From NCBI RefSeq assembly GCF_020400725.1, contig NZ_JAINVG010000027.1:1-64000 (forward strand): a stretch of 64,000 bases of DNA, read 5' to 3'. Below the pieces are notes generated by a model. The model was not told where the DNA came from and did no database searches. It saw only the letters and a program-made list of their open reading frames with translations. Shown one piece after another: positions 15,716 through 23,918 of the stretch. The number at the start of each line of letters is the position of its first letter. Position 1 is the stretch's first letter. This DNA is from Streptomyces sp. NK15101. GTDB lineage: Bacteria > Actinomycetota > Actinomycetes > Streptomycetales > Streptomycetaceae. The position numbers were made by a program, and so were the translations under genes.

Positions 15716-17620
15716 ATGGCCCTCCCGGAGCTCGACACCCCGCAGGCCCCCACCCCGTCGCCCCCGTCCGCGCCGTCGCACCGCACCGGGGCCACGGCCC
15801 TGCCCGAGGTGCGCTGGGCGGCGCTCGCCGCCCTGGCCTTCCTCGCCGCCCTCCCGCTCGACCTGGCCGGCGCCCCGGCCTGGCTCTGGGGTCCGCTCTA
15901 CGCGGTCTGCTACGCCGCCGGAGGCTGGGAACCCGCCTGGGCCGGGCTCCAGGCGCTGAAGGAGCGCTCCCTCGACGTCGACCTGCTCATGGTGGTCGCC
16001 GCGCTCGGAGCCGCGGCCATCGGCCAGTACCTCGACGGCGGGCTCCTCATCGTCATCTTCGCCGTCTCCGGCGCGCTGGAGGCCCTCGCCACCCGCCGCA
16101 CCGCGGACTCCGTCCGCGGACTGCTCGACCTCGCCCCCGTCACCGCGGTCCGGCTCACGGGCGAGAGCTCAGACCACGAGGAGACCGTCGCGGCGGCCGC
16201 CCTCGCGATCGGCGACACCGTCCTCGTACGGCCCGGGGAGCGGCTCCCCGCCGACGGCACCGTCCTGCGCGGCACGAGCGACGTCGACCAGGCGAGCATC
16301 ACCGGCGAGCCGCTCCCCGCCCCCAAGGCGGCGGGCGACACGGTCTTCGCCGGCACCCTCAACGGCTCCGGGGCGCTCCGCGTCCGCGTCGACAAGGACG
16401 CGGCCGACTCCGTCATCGCCCGGATCGTCGCCCTCGTCGAGGAGGCGAGCGCGACCAAGGCGCCCACCCAGCTCTTCGTGGAGAAGATCGAACAGCGCTA
16501 CTCGGTCGGCGTCGTCGTCGCCACCCTGGCCCTCTTCGGCCTGCCCGTCGCCTTCGGCGCCGACCCCACCGAGGCCCTGCTCCGGGCGATGACCTTCATG
16601 ATCGTCGCCTCGCCCTGTGCGGTGGTCCTCGCCACCATGCCGCCGTTGCTCTCCGCGATCGCCACGGCCGGACGCCACGGCGTCCTCGTCAAGTCGGCGG
16701 TCGTCATGGAACGGCTCGGCGCGGTGGACCGGGTCGCCCTCGACAAGACCGGCACCCTCACCGAGGGGACGCCGAAGGTGACCGCCGTCCACGGCGACGC
16801 GTCCGCCCTCGCCCTCGCCGCGGCCGCCGAACTGCCCAGCGAGCACCCGCTGGCCCGCGCCGTGGTGGCCGAGGCCCGCGCCCGCGGCCTGGAGATCCCC
16901 GAGGCGAGCGACTTCACCGCCGAGCCGGGGCAGGGGGTACGGGCGGTGGCCGGCGGTCACGAGGTGCGGGTCCGCCGGGCGGCGGGCAGCCACGCCGACA
17001 CCGCCGTCGAGGTCCTCGTCGACGGAGCTCCCGCCGCCGTCCTCCACCTCTCCGACCGGCTCCGCGACGGCGCACCCGAGGCGGTCGCCGCCCTCGCCCG
17101 GCTCACCGGGACCGCCCCGGCGCTGCTGACGGGCGACAACGCGGGCGCGGCCGCCCGGATCGCCGCCGAAGCGGGGCTCACCGACGTCCGCGCCGGGCTC
17201 CTCCCGCACGAGAAGGCCGAGACCGTACGGGAGTGGGAGCGGGCGGGCGCCAAGGTGCTGCTCGTCGGCGACGGCGTCAACGACGCCCCGGCCCTCGCGG
17301 CCGCCCACGCCGGCATCGCCATGGGCCGGGCCGGCTCCGACCTCGCGCTGGAGACCGCCGACGCGGTCGTGGTCCGCGACGAACTCCGCGCGATCCCGGC
17401 CGTGGTGGCCCTCTCCCGCCGGGCCCGCCGTCTGGTCGTCCAGAACCTGGTGATCGCGGGCGTCTGCATCGGCGCGCTGGTCGTCTGGGACCTCGTCGGC
17501 CACCTTCCGCTCCCGCTCGGCGTCGCCGGCCACGAGGGCTCCACGGTGCTGGTGGGCCTGAACGGCCTGCGTCTGCTGCGGGACTCGGCGTGGCGAAGGG
17601 CGTCTGCGGGGGAGTCGTAG
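15716..17620 (+). CDS. P1B-4-type heavy-metal efflux ATPase (CtpD/CtpJ-like; Co/Ni/Zn)
   Basis: 634-aa P-type ATPase. It has the phosphorylation motif D343KTGT, the TGE actuator loop (ASITGEPLP), GDGVNDAPAL hinge, the transmembrane metal motif Ser299-Pro-Cys and, in the last membrane helix, HEGST (His606). SPC plus HEG(S/G)T defines the P1B-4 class (CoaT, CtpD, CtpJ), which exports Co2+, Ni2+, Zn2+ or Fe2+ from the cytosol. There is no N-terminal metal-binding domain, as usual in this class. The ATG at 15716 has AAGAGG nine bases upstream. It is divergent from an NmtR-type sensor, so induction by Co/Ni is expected; CtpJ is NmtR-controlled in mycobacteria. Confidence 0.92.
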   Translation: MALPELDTPQAPTPSPPSAPSHRTGATALPEVRWAALAALAFLAALPLDLAGAPAWLWGPLYAVCYAAGGWEPAWAGLQALKERSLDVDLLMVVAALGAAAIGQYLDGGLLIVIFAVSGALEALATRRTADSVRGLLDLAPVTAVRLTGESSDHEETVAAAALAIGDTVLVRPGERLPADGTVLRGTSDVDQASITGEPLPAPKAAGDTVFAGTLNGSGALRVRVDKDAADSVIARIVALVEEASATKAPTQLFVEKIEQRYSVGVVVATLALFGLPVAFGADPTEALLRAMTFMIVASPCAVVLATMPPLLSAIATAGRHGVLVKSAVVMERLGAVDRVALDKTGTLTEGTPKVTAVHGDASALALAAAAELPSEHPLARAVVAEARARGLEIPEASDFTAEPGQGVRAVAGGHEVRVRRAAGSHADTAVEVLVDGAPAAVLHLSDRLRDGAPEAVAALARLTGTAPALLTGDNAGAAARIAAEAGLTDVRAGLLPHEKAETVREWERAGAKVLLVGDGVNDAPALAAAHAGIAMGRAGSDLALETADAVVVRDELRAIPAVVALSRRARRLVVQNLVIAGVCIGALVVWDLVGHLPLPLGVAGHEGSTVLVGLNGLRLLRDSAWRRASAGES

Positions 17621-17936
17621 AACCGAGCTGTTGTCGCCGTGCCGCCATTGTGGGCAGTCGTTCCGCCGGGCCGGCGCCCACCCCTCGCGCCCCGTTGTGG
17701 GCGGTCGTTCCGCTGGGGCAAGGGGGTCCCCCCTGCTCGAGCGGAGCCGAGAGCTTGGGGGAGGGTGGGCACAACGGAACGGCGCCCCTTGCCGGCGCCC
17801 GAGGCTCCCGGGCCTGGACCCGCATCCCGTGCACGGCTTCCTGGTGGTGCGGGTCCAGGCGCGGAACGCGGAGGCGCCGCTATGGGCGCCGTCCCGTGTG
17901 CCCACACGGGCGGAAGCGCGGCCCGCACGGCGCGGG
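17621..17936. repeat. Intergenic region with Streptomyces dispersed-type inverted repeat
   Basis: 316 bp without a gene. Two direct copies of TTGTGGGCRGTCGTTCCGC begin near 17649 and 17693, an inverted partial copy (GGGCACAACGGAACGG) lies at about 17769, and between them is a hairpin-forming segment (GGGGTCCCCCCTGCTCGAGC ... GAGAGCTTGGGGGAGG, about 17726-17766). From memory this composite is abundant in intergenic regions of many Streptomyces. It may act as terminator for the ATPase gene and the convergent PadR gene. Confidence 0.75.
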
Positions 17937-18476
17937 CTACTCCTCCCGCCCCAGCTCCGCCAGCGCGTTCGTCAGCCACTCCACCCAGAACCGCTCCAGA
18001 TCCACCCCGCCCCGCAGGACGAGGTGGCGCAGCCGGTCCGGTTCGGTGCGGCGGCGCTCCGCCGGGAAGTCGCGGGCCTCGATCACGAGGTACTCGTCCA
18101 ACTGGGCCTGGTGCAGGGCCAGATGGCGCGAAAGCTCGGCCCGCAGTCCCTCCGTGCCCACCATCGCCGCCGCCCGCATCCGCAGCAGCAGGGCGGACCG
18201 GAGCGGCTTCGGGTCCTCGGACTTCGCGACCCAGTCGCTCAGCTCCGCCCGGCCGGCGGGCAGCACCTCGTACTCCTTCTTCTGTCCCCGCGCGGGCACC
18301 GGAGCGGGCAGGGCGCGGATGTGCCCAGCCTGCTCCAGTTTCCCGAGCTCGCGGTAGATCTGCTGGTGCGTGGCCGACCAGAAGTAGCCGATCGACTTGT
18401 CGAAGCGGCGCGTCAGTTCGAGGCCGGAGGACGGCTTTTCGAGCAGCGCGGTGAGGATCGCGTGCGGGAGGGACAT
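17937..18476 (-). CDS. PadR-family transcriptional regulator
   Basis: 179-aa PadR/Vir-type regulator. The N-terminal winged helix reads LPHAILTALLEKPSSGLELTRRF then FWSATHQQIYRELGKLEQAGHI, a very typical PadR signature, and the C-terminal helical domain mediates dimerisation (LRMRAAAMVG ... LERFWVEWLTNALAEL). Such proteins repress detoxification or transport genes, often their own neighbours. It lies 46 bp downstream of fadH in the same direction, so fadH is a possible co-transcribed target. No effector can be inferred. Confidence 0.92.
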   Translation of the reverse strand: MSLPHAILTALLEKPSSGLELTRRFDKSIGYFWSATHQQIYRELGKLEQAGHIRALPAPVPARGQKKEYEVLPAGRAELSDWVAKSEDPKPLRSALLLRMRAAAMVGTEGLRAELSRHLALHQAQLDEYLVIEARDFPAERRRTEPDRLRHLVLRGGVDLERFWVEWLTNALAELGREE

Positions 18477-18522
18477 GCTCGCATCCTAGGTTCGGCCGGC
18501 CACGGTGATCACGGAGCGGTCG

Positions 18523-20538
18523 TCACAGGGTGGCGGCGAGCCGGGTGCCCTGGTCGATGGCCCGCTTCGCGTCCAGCTCGGCGGCGACGTCCGCGCCGCC
18601 GATGAGGTGCGCCGGGCGGCCCGCGGCGACCAGCTCCTCGTACAGGTCGCGGCGCGGCTCCTGACCGGCGCAGAGCACGATCGTGTCGACGGGCAGGACC
18701 TGCGCCTCGCCGTCGATCGTGACGTGCAGGCCGGCGTCGTCGATCCGCTCGTACGACACGCCCGCCACCATGGTGACGCCCCGGTGCTTGAGCTCGGTGC
18801 GGTGGATCCAGCCGGTCGTCTTGCCGAGGCCCGCGCCGACCTTGGTGGTCTTGCGCTGGAGCAGGTGCACCTGGCGCGGCGGCGCGTTCCGCTCGGGCGC
18901 GCGCAGTCCGCCGCGGTTCTCGTAGGAGGTGTCGACGCCCCACTGGCGGAAGTACGTCTCGGGGTCCTGGCTCGCGCCCTCGCCGCCGTCCGTGAGGAAC
19001 TCGGCGACGTCGAAGCCGATGCCGCCGGCGCCGATGATCGCGACCCGGTCGCCGACCGGCGCGCCGTCCCGCAGCACGTCGAGGTAGCTGAGGACGCTGG
19101 GGTGGTCCTCGCCCGCGATGCCGGGCGTGCGGGGGGTGACGCCGGTCGCGACGACGACCTCGTCGTAGCCCTCCAGGTCGGCGGCGGACACGTACGTGTT
19201 CAGGCGGACGTCGATGCCGCGCTCGGCGAGCTGGACGCGGAAGTAGCGCAGCGTCTCGTCGAACTCCTCCTTGCCCGGCACCCGCTTGGCGATGTTCAGC
19301 TGGCCGCCGATCTCGGCGGCGCCGTCGAAGAGGGTGACGGTGTGACCGCGCTCGGCCGCGGACACCGCGCAGGAGAGCCCGGCCGGGCCCGCGCCGACGA
19401 CGGCGACGCGCTTGGCGAGGCGGGTGGGGGAGAGGACCAGCTCGGTCTCGTGGCAGGCGCGCGGGTTGACCAGGCAGGAGGTGATCTTCAGGTTGAAGGT
19501 GTGGTCCAGGCAGGCCTGGTTGCAGCCGATGCAGGTGTTGATGGTGTCGGCGCGGCCGGCCGTCGCCTTGGCGACGAAGGCGGGGTCGGCGAGGAACGGG
19601 CGGGCCAGCGAGACCAGGTCGGCGCGACCGTCGGCGAGGATCTCCTCGGCGACCTCGGGGGTGTTGATGCGGTTGGAGGTGACGAGCGGCACGGAGACCG
19701 CGCCCATCAGCTTCTTCGTCACCCAGGTGTAGGCGCCGCGCGGCACGGAGGTGGCGATGGTGGGGATGCGCGCCTCGTGCCAGCCGATGCCGGTGTTGAT
19801 GATGGTGGCGCCGGCTGCCTCGATCTCCTTGGCGAGGGAGACCACCTCGTCGAGGGTGGAGCCGCCGGGGACGAGGTCCAGCATGGAGAGGCGGTAGACG
19901 AGGATGAAGTCCTCGCCGACGCGCTCGCGGATCCGGCGGACGATCTCCAGCGGGAAGCGGACCCGGTTCTCGTACGAGCCGCCCCAGCGGTCGGTGCGCC
20001 GGTTGGTGGCGGCGGCGATGAACTCGTTGATGAGGTAGCCCTCGGAGCCCATCACCTCGACGCCGTCGTACCCGGCCTCCTTGGCCAGCTCGGCACAGCG
20101 CGCGTAGTCCTCGACGGTCTGCTCGACCTCTGCGCCGGTCAGCTCGTTCGGTACGAAGGGGCTGATGGGCGCCTTGATCGGGCTGGGGCCGACCAGGCCG
20201 GGGTGATAGGCGTAACGGCCGAAGTGCAGGATCTGCATGGCGATCCGGCCGCCCTCGGCGTGCACGGCGTCGGTGATCAGCCGGTGCTCGGCGACCTCCT
20301 CGGCCGTGGTCAGCTTGGCCCCGCCGTCCCAGGGGCGGCCGGCCTCGTTGGGCGCGATGCCGCCGGTGACGATGAGCCCCACGCCGCCCCGGGCACGCTC
20401 GGCGTAGAAGGCGGCCATGCGCTCGAAGCCGTGCTCGGTCTCCTCCAGGCCGACGTGCATCGACCCCATGATCACCCGGTTGGGCAGGGTGGTGAACCCG
20501 AGGTCGAGCGGGCTCAGCAGATGCTGGTACGGGGTCAT
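18523..20538 (-). CDS. fadH: NADPH-dependent 2,4-dienoyl-CoA reductase
   Basis: 671-aa enzyme with the full FadH architecture: an N-terminal old-yellow-enzyme FMN barrel (LLSPLDLGFTTLPNRVIMGSMH; GYDGVEVMGSEGYLINEF), a [4Fe-4S] cysteine cluster (CIGCNQACLDH ... SCLVNP) and C-terminal FAD and NADPH folds (VAVVGAGPAGLSCAVSA; VAIIGAGGIGFDVAEFL). It reduces 2,4-dienoyl-CoA intermediates during beta-oxidation of unsaturated fatty acids. The ATG at 20538 follows AGGAGACGCCC. A 22-bp perfect palindrome 57 bp upstream probably controls it; a PadR gene follows on the same strand. Confidence 0.95.
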   Translation of the reverse strand: MTPYQHLLSPLDLGFTTLPNRVIMGSMHVGLEETEHGFERMAAFYAERARGGVGLIVTGGIAPNEAGRPWDGGAKLTTAEEVAEHRLITDAVHAEGGRIAMQILHFGRYAYHPGLVGPSPIKAPISPFVPNELTGAEVEQTVEDYARCAELAKEAGYDGVEVMGSEGYLINEFIAAATNRRTDRWGGSYENRVRFPLEIVRRIRERVGEDFILVYRLSMLDLVPGGSTLDEVVSLAKEIEAAGATIINTGIGWHEARIPTIATSVPRGAYTWVTKKLMGAVSVPLVTSNRINTPEVAEEILADGRADLVSLARPFLADPAFVAKATAGRADTINTCIGCNQACLDHTFNLKITSCLVNPRACHETELVLSPTRLAKRVAVVGAGPAGLSCAVSAAERGHTVTLFDGAAEIGGQLNIAKRVPGKEEFDETLRYFRVQLAERGIDVRLNTYVSAADLEGYDEVVVATGVTPRTPGIAGEDHPSVLSYLDVLRDGAPVGDRVAIIGAGGIGFDVAEFLTDGGEGASQDPETYFRQWGVDTSYENRGGLRAPERNAPPRQVHLLQRKTTKVGAGLGKTTGWIHRTELKHRGVTMVAGVSYERIDDAGLHVTIDGEAQVLPVDTIVLCAGQEPRRDLYEELVAAGRPAHLIGGADVAAELDAKRAIDQGTRLAATL

Positions 20539-20594
20539 GGGGGCGTCTCCTCGCGCAGGGGTCGTCGGCCTCAGTTCTAGGCGACCCCGCCGAC

Positions 20595-20616
20595 CTTCTG
20601 CAACTAGTTGCAGAAG
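20595..20616. promoter_or_regulatory. 22-bp perfect palindrome upstream of fadH
   Basis: CTTCTGCAACT immediately followed by its reverse complement AGTTGCAGAAG. The core TGCAACTAGTTGCA is the kind of site bound by MarR- or TetR-family repressors. It is centred 67 bp before the fadH start and 62 bp after the end of cbiO, so fadH is the likely target. No MarR/TetR gene is in the window. Confidence 0.75.
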
Positions 20617-20667
20617 AATCCGGGAGTGATGTCCGCTACTCGGTGGCAGGAGTCCCGAGCGGGCGCT

Positions 20668-21540
20668 TCAGGAGGAGCGGCGGGGGCCGGCCGCCTCGGC
20701 CGCGGTCCACGCGTCCAGATCCTCCGGCGTCCGGGGCTCAGCCGCGTCCGCGGCCAGCAGACCGTGGGCCCGCAGGACCCGGGCCGCCGACGTGCCCCAG
20801 GGCCGGCGCAGTCGGGCCGCGGCCAGCAGGTCGTCGTCCGCGAGGAGCTCGGCGACCGGGCCGGTGCGCAGCCCGGCGGGGGAGAGCACCGCCGCCTCGT
20901 CGGCCCAGCGCAGCGCCAGATCCACGTCGTGCGTGGCCATCACCACCGTCGTCCCCGCCTCCCGCAGCCGGGCGAGGGCGTCGAGCATCCGCTCCTGCCC
21001 GTGCGGGTCGAGCCCGGCCGTCGGCTCGTCCATGATCAGCACCCGGGGCCGCATCGCCACGGCGCCCGCGATCGCGGCCCGCTTCCGCTGCCCGTACGAC
21101 AGCAGGTGCGTCGGCCGGTCCTCCAGGGCCACGATGTCCAGCGCCTCCAGGGCCTCCCGCACCCGGAGCAGCACCTCCTCCTCCGGCAGCCCCAGGTTCG
21201 TCGGACCGAACGACACGTCCTGGCCGACCGAGGCCGCGAACAGCTGGTCGTCCGGATCCTGCACGACCAGCTGCACGGCGGTCCGCAGCCGGGTCAGCCC
21301 CTTCCGGTCGTACGCCACCTCGGCCCCGTCCAGGAGCAGCGACCCGCTCCCGCACCGCAGCCCCCCGCTGAGGAGCCGCAGCAGCGTCGTCTTGCCGCTG
21401 CCGTTGCGGCCGAGGAGCGCGATCGCGCGCCCCTCCGCCACCGAGAAGTCCACGCCCGACAGGACCGCGGGCCCGTCCTCGTAGGCGAAACCCGCCTTCA
21501 CCAGCTCCACGACGGGGTGCGTCGGCGTCGGAGACGTCAC
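20668..21540 (-). CDS. cbiO: Cobalt ECF transporter ATPase CbiO
   Basis: 290-aa ABC ATPase of the energy-coupling-factor class. Walker A GRNGSGKTTLL, Q-loop VQDPDDQLF (the ECF-type QDPD), signature LSYGQRKRAAIAGAVA and Walker B VLIMDEPTAGLDPHG are all present. It powers cobalt uptake with CbiQ. The GTG start (21540) overlaps the cbiQ stop by GTGA, showing translational coupling; upstream sequence in this frame is the cbiQ antiframe and not coding. The ATPase part ends near residue 225 and a 60-residue tail follows. Confidence 0.92.
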   Translation of the reverse strand: MTSPTPTHPVVELVKAGFAYEDGPAVLSGVDFSVAEGRAIALLGRNGSGKTTLLRLLSGGLRCGSGSLLLDGAEVAYDRKGLTRLRTAVQLVVQDPDDQLFAASVGQDVSFGPTNLGLPEEEVLLRVREALEALDIVALEDRPTHLLSYGQRKRAAIAGAVAMRPRVLIMDEPTAGLDPHGQERMLDALARLREAGTTVVMATHDVDLALRWADEAAVLSPAGLRTGPVAELLADDDLLAAARLRRPWGTSAARVLRAHGLLAADAAEPRTPEDLDAWTAAEAAGPRRSS

Positions 21541-22286
21541 GGAAGGAACCTTTCCAGTACGCGGGTGAGGGCGACGAGCCCCGCCAAGAGCACGCCCGTC
21601 GCCGTGAGGAACCGCCGGGAGACCGCGCGGGCCGGCACCAGGACCCGCAGCGTCCCGTCGTAACCGCGCCCGGCGAGCCCCGACTGCAGGCGCTGCGCCC
21701 GGTCGAAGGCCCGGACGAACGTCGTCGCGCCGAGCCCCGCGAGCGAACGCCAGGTCGCGGCCCGGGTGGTGTGCCCGAGCCGGGCCGCCTGGGCCTGCCG
21801 GATCTTCGCCAGCGAGTCGAGCAGCAGGAAGATGATCCGGTACATCACGAGCGCCACGTCCACCACGGGCGCCGGGACGCCCGCCCGGACGAGCCGGGGC
21901 AGCACGTCGGACACCGGCGTCGTGAAGGCGAAGAGCAGCACCCCCAGCGAGGCCGAGGCGGTCCGCAGCAGCAGCTCGCCCGCGTGCACGGGACCGTCGG
22001 GCGCGAGGGCCACGAGCCCGCGCGCGCCGCCCACCTCGAAGAGCAGCGGAACGGCCCCCGTGACGCAGAAGCCGAGCGGGATGCGGAACGCCCGCCACAG
22101 CTGACGGCCCGGCACGCCGGCCGGGCCGAGCAGCACCGCGAGCGTGGCCGCCGCCACGAGCACGGCGCCCGGCCACGGCGGCAGGGACACGGCGCACAGC
22201 GTCAGGCCGAAGCCGAGGGCGGCCTTCTCCACGGGGTGGCGGCGGCGCCAGCGACTGCTGTGCGCCGCCGCGTCGATCGGCAGCAT
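21537..22286 (-). CDS. cbiQ: Cobalt ECF transporter T component CbiQ
   Basis: 249-aa transmembrane coupling protein. Hydrophobic helices occupy about residues 20-130 and 215-240; the coupling-helix motifs with conserved Ala-Arg-Gly appear as IRQAQAARLG and QSGLAGRGYDG. The ATG at 22286 (MLPIDAAAHSSRW) matches the usual CbiQ N-terminus and lies 5 bp after the cbiN stop. It links CbiO to the CbiMN substrate-binding unit in the cytoplasmic membrane. Confidence 0.93.
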   Translation of the reverse strand: MLPIDAAAHSSRWRRRHPVEKAALGFGLTLCAVSLPPWPGAVLVAAATLAVLLGPAGVPGRQLWRAFRIPLGFCVTGAVPLLFEVGGARGLVALAPDGPVHAGELLLRTASASLGVLLFAFTTPVSDVLPRLVRAGVPAPVVDVALVMYRIIFLLLDSLAKIRQAQAARLGHTTRAATWRSLAGLGATTFVRAFDRAQRLQSGLAGRGYDGTLRVLVPARAVSRRFLTATGVLLAGLVALTRVLERFLP

Positions 22287-22291
22287 CGGCG

Positions 22292-22909
22292 CTACGCGCC
22301 CGTACCGTCGAACGGAACGGAACCGGTACCGGTCTCGGGGGCCTCCACCCCACCGGCGCCGGGCCCCGGCCAGCCGCTCGCGGCACCGTGACCGGCGGCA
22401 CCGGCGGCACGGGGTCCCGCACCGGCGCCCGGCGCGCCGGACCGGGCGCCGGCACCCGGGGTACCGGGGCCGGGCCCACTCCCCGCCGGATCGGGATCGC
22501 CGCCCCCGACGGAATCGCCGCCCCCGACGGAATCGCCGCTCCCGACGGGACCGGCTTCCTCCGCCGGGTCCTTCGTCCCCGCCGCCTCGGCGGCCGCCGA
22601 GGCCTCGGCGCGGGCCGCGCCCTGGCGGCGGCCGCGCCGCAGACCGAAGTAGTACGCCAGGACACCGGCGCCGATCGCCGCCTGGAGGGCGAAGAGCGCC
22701 GACTCGATCTCGCCGGACGGCGGCTCGTACAGCGGGCTGAACCACGGCTCGTAGTCCGGCTGGAGCTCAGTGATCGCGGTCTCCGCCTCGCCGTCGGACC
22801 CGCTGAACGGCTGCTCCTTGTGGTCGCCGAGGCCCAGCGCGAGCGGCAGGACCGCGAGCGCGGCGACGAGGAGGAGCAGCAGCGTGTTGATCTTCGCGTT
22901 CCGGCTCAT
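22292..22909 (-). CDS. cbiN: CbiN-type small subunit with long low-complexity tail
   Basis: 205-aa protein. Residues 1-100 are CbiN: an N-terminal helix (INTLLLLLVAALAVLPLALG), an extracytoplasmic segment with the typical DGEAETAITELQPDYEPWFSP, and a second helix (ALFALQAAIGAGVLAYYFG). CbiN assists metal loading of CbiM. The remaining ~105 residues form a cytosolic Gly/Pro/Ala-rich tail with GDSVGGGDSVGGGD repeats, doubling the normal length of about 100 aa. It overlaps cbiM by ATGA. The tail may be a dispensable expansion; its role is unknown. Confidence 0.9.
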   Translation of the reverse strand: MSRNAKINTLLLLLVAALAVLPLALGLGDHKEQPFSGSDGEAETAITELQPDYEPWFSPLYEPPSGEIESALFALQAAIGAGVLAYYFGLRRGRRQGAARAEASAAAEAAGTKDPAEEAGPVGSGDSVGGGDSVGGGDPDPAGSGPGPGTPGAGARSGAPGAGAGPRAAGAAGHGAASGWPGPGAGGVEAPETGTGSVPFDGTGA

Positions 22910-23604
22910 CGCGCGGCCGCCTCCTCGTGCCGCTCCGCCCGCGGCCCGCCGAGGACGCCGAGGCGCGTCAGCTCGCCCTTGCTGGACTGGCTGAGCAGCC
23001 GCATCACGAGCACCGTGAGCAGGCCCTCGCTCACCGCCAGGGGGATCTGGGTCACGGCGAAGATCCCGCCGAACTTGGCCAGCGCGCCGGGCACGCCGCT
23101 GCCGGGGTCGGGGAAAGCCAGGGCCAGCTGCACGCTGGTGACGCAGTACGTGGACAGGTCGGCGACGAACGCGCCGAAGAAGACGGCCACCATCAGGGGC
23201 GCGCCGGACCGCCGCAGCAGCCGGTACGTCCCGTACCCCGCCCAGGGGCCGGCGATCGCCATGGAGAAGGCGTTCGCGCCGAGCGTGGTCAGTCCGCCGT
23301 GCGCGAGCAACAGGGCCTGGAAGAGCAGGGTGATCGTCCCGAGGACCACCATGATCGGCGGCCGGAACAGGATGGCGCCGAGCCCCGTGCCGGTCGGATG
23401 CGAACAACTGCCGGTGACCGACGGCAGCTTGAGTGCCGACAGGACGAAGGTGAAGGCACCGGAGGCGCCGAGCAGCAGGGTGGATTCGGGGTTCGACCGC
23501 ACCTCGCGGGTCAGCGCGCGCACCCCGTGGACGACGAACGGGGCGGCCGCGACGCCCCAGGCGGCGGCGTGCACAGGGGGCAGATACCCCTCGGCTATAT
23601 GCAT
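22906..23604 (-). CDS. cbiM: Cobalt ECF transporter substrate-specific component CbiM
   Basis: 232-aa membrane protein beginning MHIAEGYLPPVHAAAWG. In CbiM/NikM the N-terminal amine and His2 bind the metal, and His2 is present here. Other conserved parts are SVTGSCSHPTGTGLG and FRPPIMVVLGTITLLFQALLLAHGGLTTLGAN. It captures Co2+ for the CbiMNQO importer. It is the first gene of the operon, directly after a cobalamin riboswitch, which favours Co2+ over Ni2+ as substrate. The start lies inside a short GGAGA/TCTCC hairpin that could mask the ribosome binding site. Confidence 0.94.
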   Translation of the reverse strand: MHIAEGYLPPVHAAAWGVAAAPFVVHGVRALTREVRSNPESTLLLGASGAFTFVLSALKLPSVTGSCSHPTGTGLGAILFRPPIMVVLGTITLLFQALLLAHGGLTTLGANAFSMAIAGPWAGYGTYRLLRRSGAPLMVAVFFGAFVADLSTYCVTSVQLALAFPDPGSGVPGALAKFGGIFAVTQIPLAVSEGLLTVLVMRLLSQSSKGELTRLGVLGGPRAERHEEAAAR

Positions 23605-23644
23605 GATCGGGAGACCCTCTCCAGCACCTCGTGGATGGACAACG

Positions 23645-23835
23645 CACCCTGGCCGGTCTCCTGGCTGACGGTCATACGGTCCGACTCCGCCTTCCCACAC
23701 CGCCGCGGTCTCCCACGACGGTCCAGTGGCTTCCCCGAGGTGTTCCCCCCGGGGGTGGAGCCGGACCTCCCGATCACAGTGGCGAGGGCCGCACCGGTAC
23801 CGCACCGGTTTCCCGTACACCAAGGCCCTGCGACA
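23645..23835 (-). promoter_or_regulatory. Cobalamin (B12) riboswitch upstream of cbiMNQO
   Basis: Read on the minus strand, the leader contains the ordered AdoCbl-riboswitch elements: GGGAA near 23816, GGTGCGGCCCTCGCCACTGTGA (23774-23795, carrying the conserved GCCACTG core), GGGAAGGCGGAGTCGGA, and the B12 box AGCCAGGAGACCGGCC at 23651-23666. It lies 40 bp before cbiM. High cobalamin should switch off cobalt import. The RBS-region palindrome GGAGAGGGTCTCC at about 23607-23620 is a plausible expression platform. Confidence 0.93.
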
Positions 23836-23918
23836 TTAGTGTGTTGACCTGCTGGATCACAACACGGCCACCACGCGGCGCGTCCTCCCGGTCACTCCAC
23901 GCGCTCGCCGTCGCGCCC

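Noticed and set aside
15550..18357. Plus-strand open frame of 935 codons
   Set aside because: It is an out-of-frame reading of the P1B-4 ATPase gene and of the adjacent repeat; Arg/Pro-rich text without any domain.
22906..23823. Extended CbiM reading frame through the leader
   Set aside because: The extension is the cobalamin riboswitch; CbiM must start at MHI for metal binding by the N-terminus and His2.
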